DNA from: Halapricum desulfuricans
GTDB lineage: Archaea > Halobacteriota > Halobacteria > Halobacteriales > Haloarculaceae
Assembly (NCBI RefSeq): GCF_017094525.1
Contig: NZ_CP064788.1
Location: 2,403,030-2,467,029, forward strand
Length of the DNA: 64,000 nt
Reading direction: 5' to 3'
The number at the start of each line of letters is the position of its first letter. Position 1 is the stretch's first letter. Under the pieces are notes generated by a model. It had not been told where the DNA came from. It saw nothing but the letters and a program-made list of their open reading frames with translations, and did not search any database. Positions 34,052-44,168 of this stretch are shown here, in pieces. Position numbers and translations under genes: made by a program.

Positions 34052-34389
34052 GGTACATCACATGCTATAATCCGATTCGAATTATGAATGGAGCACAATA
34101 TTTTTGGTTCGTGACGGGCCCGCGTGCGCGTCGGACCCCGTCAGTGTTCGCCGTCAGCAGCTATATTGTGAGTTTCACTGATAGGTGGATAGGTCTCCTA
34201 CGGCCAAAACCACAATACGTTGGGCACTATTTTCCTACCGCAGATAGTACAGGTGATCCATATGTAGGATAATGGCTGGCCCGTCGATGGTTCGTCGCAA
34301 GCGCTGCACGGGGCAACCTCACAGAGTCAAGGAGTTGCACAGAGAAATTACGGTCGATCCGATCGAAAACCGTCACAAACAGACAACAG
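34052..34389. other. Intergenic region between bop and atpB
   Basis: This 338-base region holds the bop promoter at its left end (TATA-like GATTATAGC on the minus strand near 34066-34074, with a further AT-rich ATATTTTTGG near 34098) and the 3' flank of atpB at its right end. I see no gene. A candidate light- or oxygen-responsive upstream site like that of Halobacterium bop was looked for and not found. Confidence 0.5.
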
Positions 34390-35799
34390 TTAGTCCGCAG
34401 TGACCTGTTCTTCGGTCTCTTCGCGGTAGTGCTCTTCGATGAGATCCTCGTCGACGCGGTTGAGTTCCTCTTTGGGGAGCATGCTGAGCAGGTCCCAGCC
34501 GATCTCGAGCGTTTCCTCGATGTCCCGATCCGTCGTGAAGCCCTGCTGGACGAACTCCGCCTCGAAGCGGTCGGCGAAGTCCAGGTACTTGTTGTCGCGT
34601 TCGGACAGCGCCTCGCGACCGACGATGTTCACCAGATCGCGCAGGTCCTCACCTTCCGCGTAGGCGGCGTACAGCTGGTCGGAGACATCGGCGTGGTCGG
34701 CACGGGTCAGTCCCTCGCCGATCCCGTCGTCCATCAGCCGCGAGAGGCTCGGCAGGACGTTGATCGGCGGCTGGATACCCTGACTGTTGAGGTCGGGATC
34801 GATGATGATCTGGCCCTCGGTAATGTAGCCGGTCAGGTCCGGGATCGGATGGGTGATGTCGTCGGAAGGCATCGTCAGGATCGGGATCTGGGTGATCGAT
34901 CCGTCCACACCCTTGATCCGCCCGGCCCGCTCGTACAGCTGGGCGAGGTCGGTGTACATGTACCCGGGATAGCCACGCCGACCGGGGACCTCCTCGCGGG
35001 CGGCTCCGATCTCACGCAACGCCTCACAGTAGTTGGTCATGTCCGTCAGGATCGTCAGGACGTGATACCCCTTCTCGAAGGCCAGATACTCCGCGGTCGT
35101 CAGTGCCAGCCGCGGGGTGAGCGTCCGCTCGGTCGCGGGGTCGTCCGCGAGGTTCATGAAGACGACGCTGCGTTCGAGCGCGCCCGTGCGCTCGAAGTCG
35201 TCCATGAACTCGTTTGCCTCTTCGGCGGTGATCCCCATCGCGCCGAAGATCACTGCGAACTCCGACTCTCCGCCTTCTTTCTCCTCTTCGGGGACGGTCG
35301 CTTGACGGGCGATCTGCAGGGCCAGATCGTTGTGCGGCTGACCCGAACTGGAGAAGATCGGCAGCTTCTGGCCGCGCACGAGCGTGTTCATCCCGTCGAT
35401 GGCCGAAACCCCCGTCTGGATGAACTCCGCGGGGTACTCCCGGGAATAGGGGTTGATCGCCGCGCCGACGATGTCCTCGCGCTTGTCCGGCTCGATCTCC
35501 GGCCCGCCGTCGATCGGCTGACCCGAGCCGTCCAGGACGCGACCGAGCAGGTCCTCGGTCAGCTTCATCTTCATCGTTTCACCGAGGAATCGCACGGACG
35601 ACTCCCGGTCGATACCGCCAGTCCCTTCGAAGACCTGGATAGCGACGTGGTCGCTGGTCGTTTCCAGCACTTGCCCGCGGCGGGTCTGGCCGTCCGGCGT
35701 CTCGATCTCGACGATCTCGTTGTACCCGACCGGCTCGTCGACCTCGGCAAACACCAGCGGTCCGCTGATCTCCGTGATCGTCTTGTATTCTTTCTGCAT
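34390..35799 (-). CDS. atpB: A-type ATP synthase subunit B
   Basis: This 469-residue regulatory, nucleotide-binding subunit forms the A3B3 head with AtpA. It starts [18 protein letters not shown] and contains the family segments [40 protein letters not shown] and [21 protein letters not shown]; like other B subunits it has a degenerate P-loop (SSSGQPHND). Its start is two bases after the atpA stop. It is the last ATPase gene here: the usual downstream atpD is not in the window. Confidence 0.97.
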   Translation of the reverse strand: MQKEYKTITEISGPLVFAEVDEPVGYNEIVEIETPDGQTRRGQVLETTSDHVAIQVFEGTGGIDRESSVRFLGETMKMKLTEDLLGRVLDGSGQPIDGGPEIEPDKREDIVGAAINPYSREYPAEFIQTGVSAIDGMNTLVRGQKLPIFSSSGQPHNDLALQIARQATVPEEEKEGGESEFAVIFGAMGITAEEANEFMDDFERTGALERSVVFMNLADDPATERTLTPRLALTTAEYLAFEKGYHVLTILTDMTNYCEALREIGAAREEVPGRRGYPGYMYTDLAQLYERAGRIKGVDGSITQIPILTMPSDDITHPIPDLTGYITEGQIIIDPDLNSQGIQPPINVLPSLSRLMDDGIGEGLTRADHADVSDQLYAAYAEGEDLRDLVNIVGREALSERDNKYLDFADRFEAEFVQQGFTTDRDIEETLEIGWDLLSMLPKEELNRVDEDLIEEHYREETEEQVTAD

Positions 35800-35801
35800 G
35801 G

Positions 35802-38800
35802 TTAGTACATCTCCCGGAGTTCGCTCGCGATGTCGTCCTCGAGTTCGTCGACGAACTCGTTGTAGTCCTCCTGAACGCCGATGCGGTTCAGCCGCGGCAG
35901 CGACTCGATGTCGGTAATCTCTTCGACCGGTACGCCCGCATCGAGCGCGTCGAAGGCCTCGTCGTTGAACGTCTTGATCGATTCGAGAATCCGGTAGGTC
36001 TTCTCCGGTTCACAGTAGGTGTCGACGTCGTGGAAGGCGTTCTGCTGGAGCCACGCCTCGCGCAGGTACCGGGCGACCTCCAGCGTGAGTTGCTGGTCGT
36101 CCGGCAGCGCGTCCTTGCCGACCAGCTGGACGATCTCCTGCAACTCGGATTCCTCGTCGAGGGTGTCGATCGCCCACTGGCGCTGTTCGGACCAGTCCGA
36201 CTCGACGTTCTCCTCGAACCACGGGTCGAGCTGGTCGCGATACAGCGAGTAGGACTCGTCCCAGTTGATCGCCGGGAAGTGTCGCCGTTCAGCGAGGTCG
36301 GCGTCCAGCGCCCAGAACGTCTTGACGATCCGTAGCGTGTTCTGAGTGACCGGCTCCGAGAAGTCCCCGCCCGGGGGCGAAACTGCGCCGATGACCGAGA
36401 TCGATCCCTCGGTGCCGTTGATGTTCTCGAAGTAGCCGGCCCGCTCGTAGAACTCCGCCAGTCGCGCGGCTAGATAGGCCGGATAGCCTTCCTCGCCGGG
36501 CATCTCCTCGAGCCGCGAGGAGATCTCGCGCATGGCCTCGGCCCACCGCGAGGTGGAGTCGGCCATCAGCGCGACGTTGTAGCCCATGTCACGGAAGTAT
36601 TCGGCGATGGTGATGCCCGTGTACACCGACGACTCCCGGGCCGCGACGGGCATGTTCGAGGTGTTGGCGATCAGCGTCGTCCGGTCCATCAGCGGGTTAC
36701 CCGTCGTCGGGTCCTCCAGTTCGGGGAAGTCCTCGATGACTTCGGTCATCTCGTTGCCCCGCTCGCCACAGCCGACGTAGACGACGATGTCCGCGTCGGC
36801 CCACTTGGCGAGCTGGTGCTGGGTGACGGTATTGTGCAGGACACTTGGGACGTGGCCGCCCACGAAGTTCTGTGTGCCGGGCACGGTCACGTCGTAGACC
36901 GTCTGCTCGCCCTCGATCACCTCGATATCGACGATCGGATCGAAGAACACGTCATCGAGCGCGTCAGCGATCGACGACGCGCGATCGGCCAGTGCGGCTC
37001 CGCCGTCGGCGAGGACGCTCGCGATGTCGTCCCAGGCGTCTCGGCTCGGCGCCTGACCGAGGTTCGTGTAATTGGTCGGTTCGACGCCGGCTTCTGCGAA
37101 GTCAGCGTACCGTGCCGCCTCGGCGATCTGTGCCATCGTCGTCGGATCGACGGGCACGGTGTCGAGGTTGGTATTGGCGGTCGTCGTCCGGGCATACTCC
37201 CCGACAGCATCGATCTTCGGGTGCTCGAATCCCGCGATCGCACCGTGGAACGTCGCGAGTTCGTCCGCCCCGGTCACGACGATCCGATGTGATCGGTCGC
37301 GTTCGCGGGCACGATAGCGGACGCCGAGTCGCGTCAGCAGTCGGGCGAGGCCCGCTACCATGCTGTCACTCGACGTGCCGATCTCCATCGTACTCCCGCT
37401 GAACGAACCGTCTCCGAGGTAATACCCCCGGAGGAACGCCGCCGCGATCGCGTCGGTGCCCCGTTCGACGGCGTCCGGGACCGTCGCCGTGATCGACTTG
37501 TCGGTCTCGGGGACGCCCAGCGACACGAGCAGCCTGGAAACGACGGCACTCCGGACCTCGGCTGTCTCGACGGTATTGTGGACGGTCTCTGCGACATCGA
37601 CGCCGAAGAGCCTGTCGGCCAGTTCCGCGAACCTGTCACGCAGTCGCTCGTCGGAGTTGTGGAACCGGACTGTCTTCTCAGTCAGACTACCGTCGCTCAA
37701 CACGAGCCCGAGCAGTTCCGCGAACCGCTCGTCGACGACCGTCGGCAACGACACCGGCTTGCCGTTGCTCCCAGGCTTGACGTGCTCGACGGTCGGTCGC
37801 TCGGCCCCGACGGCCGAACAGACCGCATCGATCACCGACAGCGTGGGACGAGTTCGACCGAGCGTGTAGTTGATGAACGCGTCGTCGCTCACTCCGGCCG
37901 CGTCCGCGAGGTCGGTTTTCGGTGTGTCTGTCTTCTCGACGAGCTCCCGGAACCGCTCAAGCACGTGCTCGTCAACAGCACGAGCGTCAGGGAGCAGTTC
38001 GTACGGATCGAGACTGACTTCCTCGCCGTCGATCGGGAGCTGTCGAGGCATGACCAGCGAGTCGCCGACCGACAGCTCCGCCGCCGGCGTCTCCTCGATC
38101 TCCAGCCCGGCACCCATCCGGAACAGCTTGTGGGCAGGGGTTACCTCGAGTTCACGGCCGCTTGCGGTCTCGACCCGGACGATCCGGTCGGTCGAGCCAC
38201 GATAGACGTGCGAGATCTCGCCGGGACGGACGGCGCCCGCTTGCTCGTCGAAGGTGAGGATCTCGGCGTCGGCTTCCCGGACCACCTCGCCGGTCTCGGG
38301 CACGTCCCCAGTCAGCCGATCGAACAGCTCCTCGATCGGCAGCGTCTCGCCGTCGGCCAGCGTCACCGGCGTCTCCGGCGTGACACACTTCCCGGAACCG
38401 AACGGTCCCGGGATCGCGGCCGTTCCACCCTTGGCAATGGGGAACAGCCCGTCGAGGATCCGCTGGCCGGAGACCAGCGGTTCGGTCGGCGTCTGTTTCT
38501 CGTCGGCCGGGCGCTTCTGGCGGACCGGCCACTCCTGGTGCATCGTGATCTCTTCGCCGTTGGCCAGTTCGACGACCGGCTCCTCGACGGTGAAGTTACC
38601 CGACTTCGCCTTGACGACCTCCCCGCCCTCGTAGTCGGGCGGGACCATCACCTTGTGGTCGATCGTCCGCGTCTCCGGGACGATCCCGACGATATCACCG
38701 GGTTCGACCTCGTCACCTTCCTCGACCTCGGGAGTGAACTCCCAGACGGTCTCCATGTCGATCCCGGGGGCGTCGACTCCGCGATCGAGGAACGCACTGT

Positions 38801-39116
38801 TCATCTTCTCTTCGAGCACCCGCAGTGGACGCTGGACACCGTCGTAGATGGAGTCCAGCATCCCCGGTCCGAGATCGACCGTCAGCGGCTGCCCGGTCGT
38901 TTCGACGGGTTCGCCCGACGAGACGCCGGACGTTTCCTCGTACACCTGGATCGTCGTCACGTCACCTTCGATCTCGATCACTTCGCCCATCAGCCCTTCG
39001 TGACCGACGTACACCACGTCGTTCATCCGGGCGTCGAGGTCCGCCGTGACGACGGGGCCCGATACGCTCTCGATGACGCCGTCTTCACGGACGTCGGATT
39101 CTTGTGCTTGACTCAT
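35802..39116 (-). CDS. atpA: A-type ATP synthase catalytic subunit A with intein
   Basis: The frame encodes 1104 residues: an N-extein of 243, an intein of 519 (residues 244-762) and a C-extein of 342, giving a mature subunit of 585, normal for the family. The exteins carry the catalytic domain: GPFGSGK joined to [14 protein letters not shown] restores the P-loop, followed by [14 protein letters not shown] and [29 protein letters not shown]. The mature protein hydrolyses or makes ATP in the A3B3 head. The gene starts in a four-base overlap with atpF and ends two bases before atpB. Splicing is essential, since the intein splits the ATP-binding loop. Confidence 0.97.
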   Translation of the reverse strand: MSQAQESDVREDGVIESVSGPVVTADLDARMNDVVYVGHEGLMGEVIEIEGDVTTIQVYEETSGVSSGEPVETTGQPLTVDLGPGMLDSIYDGVQRPLRVLEEKMNSAFLDRGVDAPGIDMETVWEFTPEVEEGDEVEPGDIVGIVPETRTIDHKVMVPPDYEGGEVVKAKSGNFTVEEPVVELANGEEITMHQEWPVRQKRPADEKQTPTEPLVSGQRILDGLFPIAKGGTAAIPGPFGSGKCVTPETPVTLADGETLPIEELFDRLTGDVPETGEVVREADAEILTFDEQAGAVRPGEISHVYRGSTDRIVRVETASGRELEVTPAHKLFRMGAGLEIEETPAAELSVGDSLVMPRQLPIDGEEVSLDPYELLPDARAVDEHVLERFRELVEKTDTPKTDLADAAGVSDDAFINYTLGRTRPTLSVIDAVCSAVGAERPTVEHVKPGSNGKPVSLPTVVDERFAELLGLVLSDGSLTEKTVRFHNSDERLRDRFAELADRLFGVDVAETVHNTVETAEVRSAVVSRLLVSLGVPETDKSITATVPDAVERGTDAIAAAFLRGYYLGDGSFSGSTMEIGTSSDSMVAGLARLLTRLGVRYRARERDRSHRIVVTGADELATFHGAIAGFEHPKIDAVGEYARTTTANTNLDTVPVDPTTMAQIAEAARYADFAEAGVEPTNYTNLGQAPSRDAWDDIASVLADGGAALADRASSIADALDDVFFDPIVDIEVIEGEQTVYDVTVPGTQNFVGGHVPSVLHNTVTQHQLAKWADADIVVYVGCGERGNEMTEVIEDFPELEDPTTGNPLMDRTTLIANTSNMPVAARESSVYTGITIAEYFRDMGYNVALMADSTSRWAEAMREISSRLEEMPGEEGYPAYLAARLAEFYERAGYFENINGTEGSISVIGAVSPPGGDFSEPVTQNTLRIVKTFWALDADLAERRHFPAINWDESYSLYRDQLDPWFEENVESDWSEQRQWAIDTLDEESELQEIVQLVGKDALPDDQQLTLEVARYLREAWLQQNAFHDVDTYCEPEKTYRILESIKTFNDEAFDALDAGVPVEEITDIESLPRLNRIGVQEDYNEFVDELEDDIASELREMY
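36831..38387 (-). mobile_element. Intein in AtpA with LAGLIDADG homing endonuclease
   Basis: The intein begins with Cys244 directly after the P-loop lysine and ends VPSVLHN before Thr763 of the C-extein. Splicing blocks are intact: block [14 protein letters not shown], block [14 protein letters not shown] (with the TPxH histidine), block [17 protein letters not shown] and block G with the terminal His-Asn. Two endonuclease motifs keep their acidic residues, [11 protein letters not shown] and [10 protein letters not shown], so homing activity may persist. Between block B and the endonuclease is a helix-turn-helix-like stretch ([22 protein letters not shown]). The insertion point between K and T of GPFGSGKT is a known intein site of archaeal A subunits. 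Confidence 0.93.
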
Positions 39117-39448
39117 AGTTGCTGTTCGTCTTCTTCCATCAGGTCGATACCGATCGCTCGCTTGATCTGTTCGCGCAGATTCCCGCTCTCGGTGCCGCCG
39201 CCGAGCGTCACCAGCACGGGATCGACGCTCTGCTGTACCGTCTCGCGGACGCCCCGTGAGAGATACTCCAGGTCGTCGTCGTGCATCACGAGGATGCCCA
39301 CCTCGTCGCTGTTGAGCAACTCCACGACGGTATCATCGAGTTCCGACGCCATCTCGTCTTCCCGGACGTTGATCGCTTGCCGAACGCCCGCGAGCCGGAA
39401 CCCGGTCGTGAAATCGGGCGTGCCGACGACGGCGATTTCCTTGCTCAT
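39113..39448 (-). CDS. atpF: A-type ATP synthase subunit F
   Basis: This 111-residue stalk subunit has the typical start [20 protein letters not shown] and the motif [14 protein letters not shown]. It belongs to the central stalk that turns with the D subunit. Four-base overlaps join it to atpC upstream and atpA downstream. Confidence 0.94.
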   Translation of the reverse strand: MSKEIAVVGTPDFTTGFRLAGVRQAINVREDEMASELDDTVVELLNSDEVGILVMHDDDLEYLSRGVRETVQQSVDPVLVTLGGGTESGNLREQIKRAIGIDLMEEDEQQL

Positions 39449-40521
39449 AGCGTGATCAGCTCCGTTTCGATCTCCTCCAGCGAGAGGTCTGCCTCTCGAC
39501 CACGGGCGATCGCTCGGATGTTGTCGACCTCTCGCTCTTTGGCGAGGACGTAGGCTACGACCGGACAGACCGATAGCGGATAGCGATTGCTCAGTCGATC
39601 GCCGTATTCGAGCAACGCCGCGTCGAGGGCGTTCTCGAACTCGGTCAGGTCGCCGGCCTCCTCAAGCATGTCCAGCGCTTCTTCTATGTCGTCGCTGTAG
39701 ACACTCTGGCGGATATGTTCGACGAGCTGTTCGGTGTTCGACGCCAGTTGCCGCAACTCGTCGGCATCGAAGAGCCGCCCACCGTCGATGAAGTACGCCG
39801 ACGGATCCATGTCCGCTCCGCTGCGAGCGATCCGTAGCGCGTTGCGCACGTTACGGAAATCGATCTCGGCCGTGATGAACTCGATGTACAGTCTGTCCGG
39901 CGTGTCAGCGTCGGACGCCGACGGCAGCCCTTCGTCGATGTCTTCGTAGAACGTTCGGTCGACAGCGTTTTCGAGGGGGACGAGCAGATCCGTCCGCTCG
40001 TAGTCCCCGTAGGCATCCTCCAGCGCATCCCCGAATATCGACGGTTCCAGCATGTCGATGATCGACTTGATCGACTCGGCGTTGGCCATCCGTTCGAGCT
40101 GTTCACCGTCGAGTTCACCCGCACGAATGTAGTCGGTCTCGATCGCGTCGGCGCTGGCGTCGGAGTAGACTCCCCGGATCGCTGTCTTGATGTTCCAGGC
40201 GTCGAATTTCCGGAGGTACCGTGCGATGTAATCGTAGAGTTGCCCGTCGGCCCATCGAAGCAAATCCTCGAAGTGCTTTGCGAGGTTGCGGTTCAGCGCG
40301 TACTCGATGAGGTCGACGCCGGACTCCCGGGAGCCGAGCGCGTTCATCTCCGCCTCGTACTCGGTCTCTTCCATGAACCGGGCGATTTCGCCCGTCCCCA
40401 TACGAATCAGCTTCCGATAGTCGTCCTCGTCGAACAGCACGGACCGGCGCGACCGGACCCGCGCAGTGACGTACTCGTAGTTGCCGGGCTCGCCACCCTG
40501 TCCTGCTTTGCGTGCGCTCAT
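39445..40521 (-). CDS. atpC: A-type ATP synthase subunit C
   Basis: This 358-residue subunit links the central stalk to the membrane rotor ring (the equivalent of eukaryotic V-ATPase subunit d). Typical segments are NYEYVTARVRSRRSVLFDEDDYRKL at the N terminus and YIARYLRKFDAWNIKTAIRGVYS in the middle. The protein is mostly helical and has no membrane span. It overlaps atpE and atpF by four bases each. Confidence 0.94.
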   Translation of the reverse strand: MSARKAGQGGEPGNYEYVTARVRSRRSVLFDEDDYRKLIRMGTGEIARFMEETEYEAEMNALGSRESGVDLIEYALNRNLAKHFEDLLRWADGQLYDYIARYLRKFDAWNIKTAIRGVYSDASADAIETDYIRAGELDGEQLERMANAESIKSIIDMLEPSIFGDALEDAYGDYERTDLLVPLENAVDRTFYEDIDEGLPSASDADTPDRLYIEFITAEIDFRNVRNALRIARSGADMDPSAYFIDGGRLFDADELRQLASNTEQLVEHIRQSVYSDDIEEALDMLEEAGDLTEFENALDAALLEYGDRLSNRYPLSVCPVVAYVLAKEREVDNIRAIARGREADLSLEEIETELITL

Positions 40522-41102
40522 TGTTCTGCGAATAACCGATCGCTTATGCCTTGCAGGTTGTCCTGCCAGACGTCCTCGAGCACCGAGTCAAACGTGTTGT
40601 TGATCCGGATGCGCGAGTCCGCGCTCTCGACGACGACGCCGCCGAGACACTCGTACTCCCCGGCGAAGCTGTACCCCTCGTAGTCCTCGAGGATCGATTT
40701 CAGCAGCTCTTCGTCGTCAGCACGGCCGTACACAGCGACGTCGGCGTCGTCGTCGAACTCGCCGACCGTCGCATCGAGCAGGGCCCGGGTCAGTTCCTCC
40801 CGGGTCTCCTCATCGAGGTCGGCCAGCATCGCTTCGACTCTCTCTCGTGCCCGTTCGAGGACCTCGCGCCGGCTTGCGAGGCGCATCTGCTTGGCCTCCA
40901 GATGGGCACTGGAGAGGCGTTGTTCACGCTCCTGTTCGATCCTGTTTTCGACTTCGCGTTCGCGCTCTTCCCGGATCTGCTCGGCGTCCGAGCGCGCGTC
41001 CGCGATTATCTCTTCGGCTTCTGCCTCGGCCTCGGACCTTATTTCGTCTGCACGCGTGCGAGCTTCGTCACGGATGTCCTCTATTACGCCATCGAGACTC
41101 AT
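40518..41102 (-). CDS. atpE: A-type ATP synthase subunit E
   Basis: This 194-residue protein forms part of the peripheral stalk. The first 100 residues are a charged coiled coil (DEARTRADEIRSEAEAEAEEI onward), and the C-terminal half is a globular domain with EYECLGGVVVESADSRIRINNTFDS, the usual E-subunit motif. It pairs with AtpH to hold the catalytic head static. Confidence 0.94.
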   Translation of the reverse strand: MSLDGVIEDIRDEARTRADEIRSEAEAEAEEIIADARSDAEQIREEREREVENRIEQEREQRLSSAHLEAKQMRLASRREVLERARERVEAMLADLDEETREELTRALLDATVGEFDDDADVAVYGRADDEELLKSILEDYEGYSFAGEYECLGGVVVESADSRIRINNTFDSVLEDVWQDNLQGISDRLFAEQ

Positions 41103-41125
41103 GGTGAATGAAGAACGGTCGGTGT

Positions 41126-41368
41126 TTACACGATGAACACGACGACCAGCGCGAGAATGACTAGCGTCTCAGGGATGACCGTGAGGATCAGCCCGCGACC
41201 GAACATATCGTCGTCTTCTGCGATCGCGCCGACGGCCGCGGCACCGATACCACGCTCGGCAATACCCGCACCTAGAGCGGCCAGTCCGACCGCTAACGCG
41301 GCGCCAGTCGGCGCAGGAACAGCTTGCAGTACAACGAACAGTTGCGTGAATGTGAATTGCTCGATCAT
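41126..41368 (-). CDS. atpK: A-type ATP synthase subunit K (membrane rotor)
   Basis: This 80-residue proteolipid has two hydrophobic helices, AALAVGLAALGAGIAERGIGAAAVGAI and LILTVIPETLVILALVVVFIV. The ion-carrying glutamate is in VIPETLVI of helix two, and with no other polar ligand pattern it is taken as a proton carrier. I use the ATG at 41368, which gives the normal size; an upstream in-frame ATG at 41443 would add 25 residues with no family match. Confidence 0.92.
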   Translation of the reverse strand: MIEQFTFTQLFVVLQAVPAPTGAALAVGLAALGAGIAERGIGAAAVGAIAEDDDMFGRGLILTVIPETLVILALVVVFIV

Positions 41369-41499
41369 ATTTTGTATCCCTATTTTCTCCGGACGGTCGA
41401 TACTGGTTGCACCATACTCATAAATCTTCCCAAAGCCGTTCACACCCTCTTTTCTCGCGGTTTCAAGATCTGTTCGCCGTGATGGATGCTGTCAGCGGC

Positions 41500-43749
41500 C
41501 TAGTCCTTGACAGTGTACGTCCGCTCGTGACCGAACGGGTTGTACGCCGCCCCGCCACCTTCATAGAACTTGCCGAAGAACTCGACGTACTCGAGACGAA
41601 CGGCCTGAAGGCCGGCACTGGTGATCCCGAGTGCCAACACGAGCAAGTGACCGAGCACCAGGATGACGATCCCGCCGACAACTGCGGGGATACTACCGTG
41701 GACAAGGCCACCGAACATGATCTCGGTTACTTCATGTCCATGATACATCACAGTCTCCGAGCCTTCGGGTATTGTCGGCATACCGCTGATGCCGAAGTGC
41801 CACTTCTGGTCGCCGGTGACGTACACGCCGAAGAAAAGCAGGTTGACCACGAAAGCCATACCCGCTTTCGCCAGCAGTACCGCTGCCAGCCGCGTATACG
41901 ACAGGACGTGGCCGAACACCTGCGTGACGCTCTCGATGACGACGATTGCGCCTTCCGCGTAGAATCCGAGGACGAGTCCGACGACCAGCATGCCGAGGCC
42001 GGCGATTCCGACAGTCTCCGGGAGGCCACTGAACCCGAGTTCGAAGACGGCCGGATCGCCTGCGTCGAGGACCTCGAACATGAACTGGGGCTTTGGGCCG
42101 CTGACGTGCGTGCTGAACACCCACAGCCACATGCCAATCGTCATCAGCATCCACGATCCACTCTCGACGAACGCGTCTTTGACGCCGTGTTTGAGGTTGT
42201 TGACGAAGTCGAACACGCGTCCCGACACGAGGTGGAGGACGCCGACGATCACACTCACCAGCAGCCACGCCCGAGCGTAGCCGATGTAATGGGGTTGCAG
42301 CCCCTTGTGGATCGGCGGATTGCCGCCCCAGACGATTTCGCCGAGTTGGTGCAGACCGAAGAACTCGCCGTACAGGACCCCGAACAGCGCGGTAAATCCA
42401 CCCGCCCACAGTGCGATCCCGCCGAGGCTCGCCAGCACGTCGCTGTCGACGTTGCGCATGAGCCAGTACCCCAGTCCCATGTACAGGATCCCGTACCCGA
42501 GATCCCCGATCATGAACCCGAAGAAGGCCGGGAACGTCAGAAACAGGACGATCGTCGGGTCGAGCTCCGTGTACTTCGGACGGTTGATCACTTCGACAAG
42601 CGCCTCGAACGGCCTGATGCCCTTCGGGTTGTCTTGGACCGTGGGCGGCTTGTCGTCCGCCAGCGGAACGTACCCGCCGTCGGCGGCCGTCCGCTCGTCG
42701 TCGGCCTGGTCTCTGGCGACCGGGCCGTCGGTCCGGTCCGGTTCGCGACTGCTTGCTGGCCCGGACTGTGAGCCGCCACCCGATCCACCCTCGATGTCTT
42801 CGGTATGTTCGGGGTGGCCGTTCTCGTCGTATTCGGCCTGCTCAAGCTCCTCGATCTCGACTGTCCCGTCGGCGGCCGTCTCGACAGCGTCTCTGAGGGT
42901 GTCGATCTCGTCGGTCGGGATCCACCCTTCAGCGACGAAGGCGTTATCGGTCGTCGCAAACGACAGCGGCGCTTCCCGTTTCTGGACGGCGATCGTCAGC
43001 TTCTCCTCGGCGGCCAGCAGGAACCCGCTTACTTCCAGCCGGAGGTCCTCGAGTTCGTCCTCGACGGTACTGAGCTTCGATTCGAGCTGTTGCTTGCGGT
43101 GGCGGCGATCCTTCAGGTACTCCGCGGGATCGCCGCTCCCCTCGGGGATCGTTACCTGGCTGAACGTCGCGCCCACGAGGGCGTCCTCGAGGACACCGGA
43201 ATCGTCGACCTGGGCGAACACTGCGACCGCGTCGTCTTCCGCGGCGACCTCGAAGGTCTCGATCTCGCTGTCCTCCAGTTCCGCCCGTACTTCCTTGGCG
43301 TCGCCCTCGCCGACTGCGACCGCGAGCGTGTCGTACCCGCGAAGCAGGTCGAGGTCGATCCCGAGCCGGACGAAAAACTCGAGTTGCTCGATGTCGTCCT
43401 CGACCGACCGGAGTTCGCTCCGGAGCTCATCGCGGCGGTCGTCAAGCGCGTTTACCTCCTGGCGGACGTCCTCGAGTTCGTCTTCGAGGCCCTCGTCAGT
43501 GACAACGTGGGTCGGACCCTCGTAGTCTTCCTCGATTCCGAGGGTGCTCTGCAGCGCCCGGACGGTCACGAGCTTCTCGGAGTACTTGTCCGCGCCTTCG
43601 AGCGGATCGCCGGGTTCGAACCCCTCGATCTCGTTGGTGTAGTCGCTGAGGTGCAACAGATCGAGGTCGTGGACTGCCTCGATCACGTCGTCCATCACCC
43701 GCCTGGAGCCGGTCACCGAGACCCGGCTCATCCGCTCAGGCCTGAGCAT
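41500..43749 (-). CDS. atpI: A-type ATP synthase subunit I
   Basis: This 749-residue subunit (equivalent of subunit a) has a cytoplasmic N-terminal half with coiled coils (around 95-135 and 220-260) and a C-terminal half of about seven to eight membrane helices that form the proton path next to the K ring. An acidic, glycine-serine rich linker (about 345-400) separates or extends the halves. The start MLRPERMSRVSVTGSRRVMDDVIEAVHDL is typical. It overlaps the end of atpH by 14 bases; a longer upstream reading is rejected because it runs through atpH in another frame. Confidence 0.93.
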   Translation of the reverse strand: MLRPERMSRVSVTGSRRVMDDVIEAVHDLDLLHLSDYTNEIEGFEPGDPLEGADKYSEKLVTVRALQSTLGIEEDYEGPTHVVTDEGLEDELEDVRQEVNALDDRRDELRSELRSVEDDIEQLEFFVRLGIDLDLLRGYDTLAVAVGEGDAKEVRAELEDSEIETFEVAAEDDAVAVFAQVDDSGVLEDALVGATFSQVTIPEGSGDPAEYLKDRRHRKQQLESKLSTVEDELEDLRLEVSGFLLAAEEKLTIAVQKREAPLSFATTDNAFVAEGWIPTDEIDTLRDAVETAADGTVEIEELEQAEYDENGHPEHTEDIEGGSGGGSQSGPASSREPDRTDGPVARDQADDERTAADGGYVPLADDKPPTVQDNPKGIRPFEALVEVINRPKYTELDPTIVLFLTFPAFFGFMIGDLGYGILYMGLGYWLMRNVDSDVLASLGGIALWAGGFTALFGVLYGEFFGLHQLGEIVWGGNPPIHKGLQPHYIGYARAWLLVSVIVGVLHLVSGRVFDFVNNLKHGVKDAFVESGSWMLMTIGMWLWVFSTHVSGPKPQFMFEVLDAGDPAVFELGFSGLPETVGIAGLGMLVVGLVLGFYAEGAIVVIESVTQVFGHVLSYTRLAAVLLAKAGMAFVVNLLFFGVYVTGDQKWHFGISGMPTIPEGSETVMYHGHEVTEIMFGGLVHGSIPAVVGGIVILVLGHLLVLALGITSAGLQAVRLEYVEFFGKFYEGGGAAYNPFGHERTYTVKD

Positions 43750-44068
43750 GTACCTCCTCCTCGAACAGCGACACGACGCGTTCGACGGTCTCGTCGAGCC
43801 GCTGTTCGGCGCGCTCTTCGAGGCGCTCGCTCTCTTTCTCGCCCTCCTCGATGATCTGATCGCGCTCGGCCTCGATCTCCTCGCGAGCCTCGTCGAGGCG
43901 TTCGTCGGCCATTTCTTCGGCCTCCTGCTTGGCATCCTCGCGGATCTGTTCGGCGCGCTCGCGCGCCGCCTCGATCCGCTCTTCGCGCTCGGCCTCGGCG
44001 TTCGAAACGATCTCCTCCGCCTCTTTCTCGGCTTCCTTGATGTCCCTGAGAACCTGTTCCCGTGGCAT
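43736..44068 (-). CDS. atpH: A-type ATP synthase subunit H
   Basis: This 110-residue protein is almost entirely a charged heptad coiled coil (from EQVLRDIKEAEKEAEEIVSNAEAE to the end). It forms the peripheral stalk together with subunit E. It is the first gene of the operon; an AT-rich box on the minus strand near 44100-44107 (CCAAATAGG) is the best TATA candidate. Confidence 0.9.
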   Translation of the reverse strand: MPREQVLRDIKEAEKEAEEIVSNAEAEREERIEAARERAEQIREDAKQEAEEMADERLDEAREEIEAERDQIIEEGEKESERLEERAEQRLDETVERVVSLFEEEVHAQA

Positions 44069-44168
44069 TGTCCAGTCGTATTCCAGTTGTAAGACCGCCT
44101 ATTTGGTAGTTGCGAAGTCCGCAGTCGAATCCGGGAGATTATGATGGCCGGGTTCTAACGTGCCCCCA

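Noticed and set aside
35802-39116. Frameshift or fusion in atpA
   Set aside because: The extra 519 residues have intact intein splicing blocks and the flanks join to a normal P-loop.
37578-39455. A 625-codon plus-strand frame
   Set aside because: Antisense to atpA and its intein, which are clearly real.
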